Part shown: positions 63,887 through 64,000 of the stretch, piece by piece
Numbering within the stretch: position 1 is the first letter of the stretch
How the letters are laid out: every line of letters starts with the position of its first letter
Assembly (NCBI GenBank): GCA_963971575.1
Contig: OZ020623.1
Span: 14,882,980-14,946,979 of the forward strand
Length of the DNA: 64,000 nt
Reading direction: 5' to 3'
Source: Liopterus haemorrhoidalis
Lineage: Eukaryota; Arthropoda; Insecta; Coleoptera; Dytiscidae
Notes under the pieces: generated by a model
The model's database searches: none
Seen by the model: only the letters and a program-made list of their open reading frames with translations
Told to the model about the DNA's origin: nothing
Made by a program: the position numbers and the translations under genes

Positions 63887-64000
63887 CTGAAAACAAAATC
63901 GAGTTGTTTTAAATTGTTACCAACATGATAATGTTATTTATGACCAAATTGGATTAAAAGTGTTATTTTTAAATTTGTTTTGGATTTTTTTGTTTTGTTT
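63887..64000 (-). other. Upstream intron sequence of the neuroligin-like gene
   Basis: AT-rich, with a pyrimidine-rich tract next to the acceptor. Nothing else seen. Confidence 0.6.

Overview
This is an AT-rich animal, almost certainly insect, genomic window. It contains no bacterial-type operons. Two short exons on the minus strand are the only host coding sequence I can support. They lie at 63735-63886 and 17208-17350 and encode adjacent pieces of a carboxylesterase-like adhesion protein, best read as a neuroligin. The upstream exon ends in phase 2 and the next exon begins in the matching phase, giving a continuous NFARKG/DPNG junction. Everything between them (17351-63734, about 46.4 kb) is therefore one giant intron. 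The sequence below 17208 is probably the following intron.

Nearly all the rest is transposable elements (TEs), many nested inside one another.

Left arm (1-17.2 kb): a mariner relic is followed by a piggyBac-like element (TTAA ends). A full-length, apparently intact two-ORF R1-like non-LTR retrotransposon has inserted inside it with a 13-bp target duplication. Next come a DD41D (rosa-like) mariner, an internally deleted mariner derivative, a 5'-truncated LINE, a DD34D mariner, LINE scraps and a mariner relic.

Intron, first half (17.4-36 kb): a small hAT MITE and LINE remnants precede a nested stack at 22.2-24.6 kb (short inverted-repeat element > LINE > DD41D derivative plus a TA-type MITE). 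A hAT foldback element sits inside another repeat whose empty site is preserved at 36 kb. Then follow a diverged AT-rich repeat field holding a LINE scrap, a second DD41D copy, LINE RT and RNase H remnants, and a hAT element inside a palindromic element inside an RNase H gene.

Intron, second half (36-63.7 kb): a LINE is split by a DD41D copy whose transposase ORF is intact. A Tigger/pogo-like element is split by a DD34D mariner. A tRNA-derived SINE is split by a hAT MITE between its A and B boxes. A long-inverted-repeat element is split by a LINE. A pogo-like element holds a hAT element (itself holding a MITE) and a TA-type element. Further on are a DD34D mariner, a Harbinger-like MITE, an assembly gap of 200 N, and a mariner split by a hAT element. 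Last is a THAP-domain element split by a MITE made of short repeats; it ends only 17 bp from the neuroligin 5' splice site.

Most nesting calls rest on inverted ends plus target-site duplications read directly from the sequence. Family names rest on recognised protein motifs. I see no cellular system other than the host gene. The interest lies in the intron architecture, the intact LINE and DD41D genes, and several non-autonomous families.
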